Shown: piece after piece, positions 4,745 to 6,528 of the stretch | Numbering within the stretch: the first letter of the stretch is position 1 | Layout: each line of letters opens with the position of its first letter | Source: Candidatus Phaeomarinibacter sp. | Lineage (GTDB): Bacteria > Pseudomonadota > Alphaproteobacteria > CGMCC-115125 | Direction: 5' to 3' | Assembly (NCBI GenBank): GCA_028279995.1 | Contig: JANQMQ010000606.1 | Coordinates: 1 to 6,528 of the forward strand | DNA: 6,528 nucleotides | Notes under the pieces: model-generated | What the model was told of the DNA's origin: nothing | Databases searched by the model: none | The model's input: the letters and a program-made list of their open reading frames with translations, nothing else | Position numbers and translations under genes: made by a program

Positions 4745-5760
4745 TCTTTCAATTCAAACATCAGCAGCAGCGTTCGCTGCAGCGGGTTGAAGTTGTCATC
4801 GGAAACGACATAGACCAGCGTCTTGCCGTCCGGCGTTTCGCTGACAGCAATCCCTTCCATATTGTCCACGGTCTGTCCCGCGGTTGAGCGGTAGAGGATG
4901 TCGCCATCCAGTGGCGCAGTCTCATCCAGCGCCGCGGCCGGGATGCGGCGGATCTGGGCGCCGACACCTCCAATAGGGTTGAACCGGCGCTCAAGCGTCA
5001 GAAGGTCGCCTGACGGCAGCAAGGCCATATCGGTCAGGTCAAACGGCGGTATGCGTTTCAGTGTGATGTCCGTCGTATCGCCGTCCCTGACCCGCCACCC
5101 GGTGATCTCGTCCTTCGACGCCATGGTGGCTTCGGTCACCGCAACGAGGGAGCCGTCGGGTAGCGTCGCCAGTGCTTCGAGGCCCTTGTTGTTGACGGCG
5201 TTTGCCAGCTGCGGGCTGATCTCGATCCTGTCCGCCCGGGCATTGAAGCCGTATGTGGCGAGGTCGTAGGCCCAGACCCGGTGGTTGCGCTCGAACGCAA
5301 CGGCGATCCGGCCATCCGGGAGGGTGGTCATGGCTTCCGCATCTGCCAGTCGTTTCCTGCCTGCAATCGGCTCACCGTCCATGTCGCGCATCGGGGCGAG
5401 GGTCAGGTCACCAATGCCGGACAGGGCGCCATCGGTGTAAACAAGCGTTGCAGAGAGCCAATGGCCGGTATCCGTGATGGCCAGAAGATGCACACCGTTG
5501 TCCGATACAACAAGACCTGAAATGCCGCCAAAACGGTCGTCATCGGAACGCACCTCAAGACCGCCGCGGTAGATGAAAGGGCTGGGGGTCGAGGGGGCGT
5601 TGAGGGTGTCATCTGCGTTGGACGGGTTGAGGGCTATCCGCGCGAACGACACGGAGGCCGTATCAGCATTAGCCGCGGCGGGTGCTGCCTGGAGACAGGC
5701 GAGCGAAAGTGCTGCCGCCAGCGCCAGTAGCGGGGCTGAACGGACGGGGCGAAAGTACAT
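4741..5760 (-). CDS. Exported esterase-like/phytase-like beta-propeller protein (PF13449 type)
   Basis: Product of 339 residues. The start at 5758-5760 has AGGA about eight bases upstream, overlapping the end of cobT, so translation is probably coupled. A signal peptide (MYFRPVRS, hydrophobic core to about 26, Ala-rich end near APAAA|NA) sends it to the periplasm. The domain follows the family pattern: RFGGISGL (76-83), AITDTGHW (94-101), DAEAM (140-144), FERNHRVWAY (157-166), NKGLEAL (191-197), DLTDMALLPSGD (241-252), LERRF (256-260), DNMEGIA (299-305) and the typical C-terminus VVSDDNFNPLQRTLLLMFEL (318-337). Repeated LPDG/LPSG turns fit propeller blades. The Pfam name suggests phosphatase or esterase activity on an unidentified substrate; I know of no proven reaction. 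It is 13 nt downstream of cobT, probably in one transcript, and I recall this neighbourhood in other Alphaproteobacteria. Its stop shares CTAG with the convergent gene. Confidence 0.9.
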   Translation of the reverse strand: MYFRPVRSAPLLALAAALSLACLQAAPAAANADTASVSFARIALNPSNADDTLNAPSTPSPFIYRGGLEVRSDDDRFGGISGLVVSDNGVHLLAITDTGHWLSATLVYTDGALSGIGDLTLAPMRDMDGEPIAGRKRLADAEAMTTLPDGRIAVAFERNHRVWAYDLATYGFNARADRIEISPQLANAVNNKGLEALATLPDGSLVAVTEATMASKDEITGWRVRDGDTTDITLKRIPPFDLTDMALLPSGDLLTLERRFNPIGGVGAQIRRIPAAALDETAPLDGDILYRSTAGQTVDNMEGIAVSETPDGKTLVYVVSDDNFNPLQRTLLLMFELKD

Positions 5761-5773
5761 CGGACATTCCTGG

Positions 5774-6528
5774 TTACTTGGCTGCGATCACCGGCTTAGC
5801 AACAGTCTGTGGCGGAACTTTGGGCATGCCGTCCGTGCGGCGTGGCGCTGTCCTAGTCGCCTTGGGGTCGTCCTCGAACAGTTCCGCCAGCTTCTCGGTC
5901 ATGGCGCCGCCCAGTTGCTCTGCATCCACGATCGTGACTGCACGCTTGTAGTAACGGGTCACGTCGTGGCCGATGCCGATGGCGATCAGTTCAACCGGTG
6001 ACCTGGATTCAATCTGCTCGATGACTTCGCGCAGATGCCGTTCCAGGTAATTGCCGGAGTTGACCGATAGTGTGCTGTCATCAACCGGCGCACCGTCAGA
6101 AATCACCATGAGGATGCGTCGCTGCTCAGGCCGTGCCAGCAGGCGGTTGTGGGCCCAGATGAGTGCTTCCCCGTCGATATTTTCCTTCAGCAGACCCTCG
6201 CGCATCATCAGACCAAGATTGCGACGGGCACGACGCCAGGGGGCATCAGCGGCCTTGTAGATGATGTGGCGCAGATCATTGAGGCGGCCCGGTGAAGCCG
6301 GTTTGCCGGCAGCGAGCCATTGCTCGCGGGACTGGCCGCCTTTCCATGCACGGGACGTGAAGCCGAGAATCTCGGTCTTGACCGAGCACCGCTCGAGGGT
6401 GCGGGCCAGAATGTCTGCGCACATGGCTGCGACAGTGATCGGGCGACCGCGCATGGAGCCGGAATTGTCCAGTAGCAGCGTCACCACCGTGTCGCGGAAG
6501 TTCATGTCCTTCTCGATCTTGAAGGACA
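5774..6528 (-). CDS. cobT: Cobaltochelatase subunit CobT, C-terminal part (cut by window edge)
   Basis: About 250 C-terminal residues are visible of a protein usually about 600-640 long. The frame stays open to the right edge; upstream of the in-frame Met at 6503-6505 it reads SFKIEKD, the usual CobT lead-in, so that Met is internal. CobT with CobS forms the AAA+/chaperone-like complex that acts with CobN to insert cobalt into hydrogenobyrinic acid a,c-diamide in the aerobic cobalamin pathway (cytoplasm). The visible part is the von Willebrand A domain: MIDAS motif DNSGSM (Asp at 6467-6469), [72 protein letters not shown] with the MIDAS-region Asp, GNYLERHLR and [13 protein letters not shown]. 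After the domain a basic, Pro/Ala-rich tail of about 30 residues follows AELFEDD. The phytase-like gene follows after 13 nt. cobS would be expected upstream, outside the window. Identification is very secure. Confidence 0.97.
   Translation of the reverse strand, partial: SFKIEKDMNFRDTVVTLLLDNSGSMRGRPITVAAMCADILARTLERCSVKTEILGFTSRAWKGGQSREQWLAAGKPASPGRLNDLRHIIYKAADAPWRRARRNLGLMMREGLLKENIDGEALIWAHNRLLARPEQRRILMVISDGAPVDDSTLSVNSGNYLERHLREVIEQIESRSPVELIAIGIGHDVTRYYKRAVTIVDAEQLGGAMTEKLAELFEDDPKATRTAPRRTDGMPKVPPQTVAKPVIAAK

Noticed and set aside
5685..5710. Possible lipobox (LSLAC) in the phytase-like signal peptide
   Set aside because: The residues before Cys (S-L-A) do not fit the usual L-A/S-G/A-C pattern, and an Ala-rich signal peptidase I region follows.
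1..6528. CRISPR array, tRNA/rRNA, insertion sequence or prophage signals
   Set aside because: No regularly spaced repeats, cloverleaf-like segments, transposase or integrase motifs were found on either strand by eye.

Overview
The window looks like chromosomal DNA of an alphaproteobacterium, probably of the Hyphomicrobiales/Parvibaculum type. The evidence is a CobT of the aerobic cobalamin pathway, a bL28 ending in the Ala/Gln-rich tail usual in that class, moderately high GC, and a gene neighbourhood (cobT, phytase-like esterase, rpmB, DUF3108) that I recall as recurrent in Alphaproteobacteria. I see no phage, insertion-sequence, CRISPR, tRNA or rRNA signal. The genus is inference.

Layout from left to right. 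Positions 1-238 hold the 5' end of a minus-strand membrane-protein gene, possibly a sensor histidine kinase, that runs off the left edge. Positions 391-3264 hold three consecutive minus-strand genes for exported proteins of the DUF3108 family. They share a Cys pair, a D-P-(L/V)-(S/T)-A motif and a (Y/F)DG(x)R motif, and look like a local triplication. A 263-bp divergent intergenic region follows, with a clear sigma70-type promoter for rpmB and, on the other strand, a strikingly foldable leader for the DUF3108 cluster. rpmB (3528-3821, plus) ends in a good intrinsic terminator. Next is a plus-strand gene for a six-helix membrane protein resembling the YhhQ/VUT (queuosine-precursor transporter) family. 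It meets head-on, with both stop codons inside one CTAG, an exported beta-propeller 'esterase-like/phytase-like' protein on the minus strand. That gene lies 13 nt downstream of cobT, whose C-terminal von Willebrand A domain fills the right end and runs off the edge.

Transcription units inferred: cobT then phytase-like (minus); the VUT-like gene alone (plus); rpmB alone (plus); the three DUF3108 genes (minus), spaced by 115 and 80 nt with hairpins in both gaps, possibly followed by the membrane gene at the left edge. The functions are mostly unrelated housekeeping (translation, B12 synthesis) plus envelope proteins of unknown role. Most worth following up are the DUF3108 triplication and the three-way-junction-like element in front of it.
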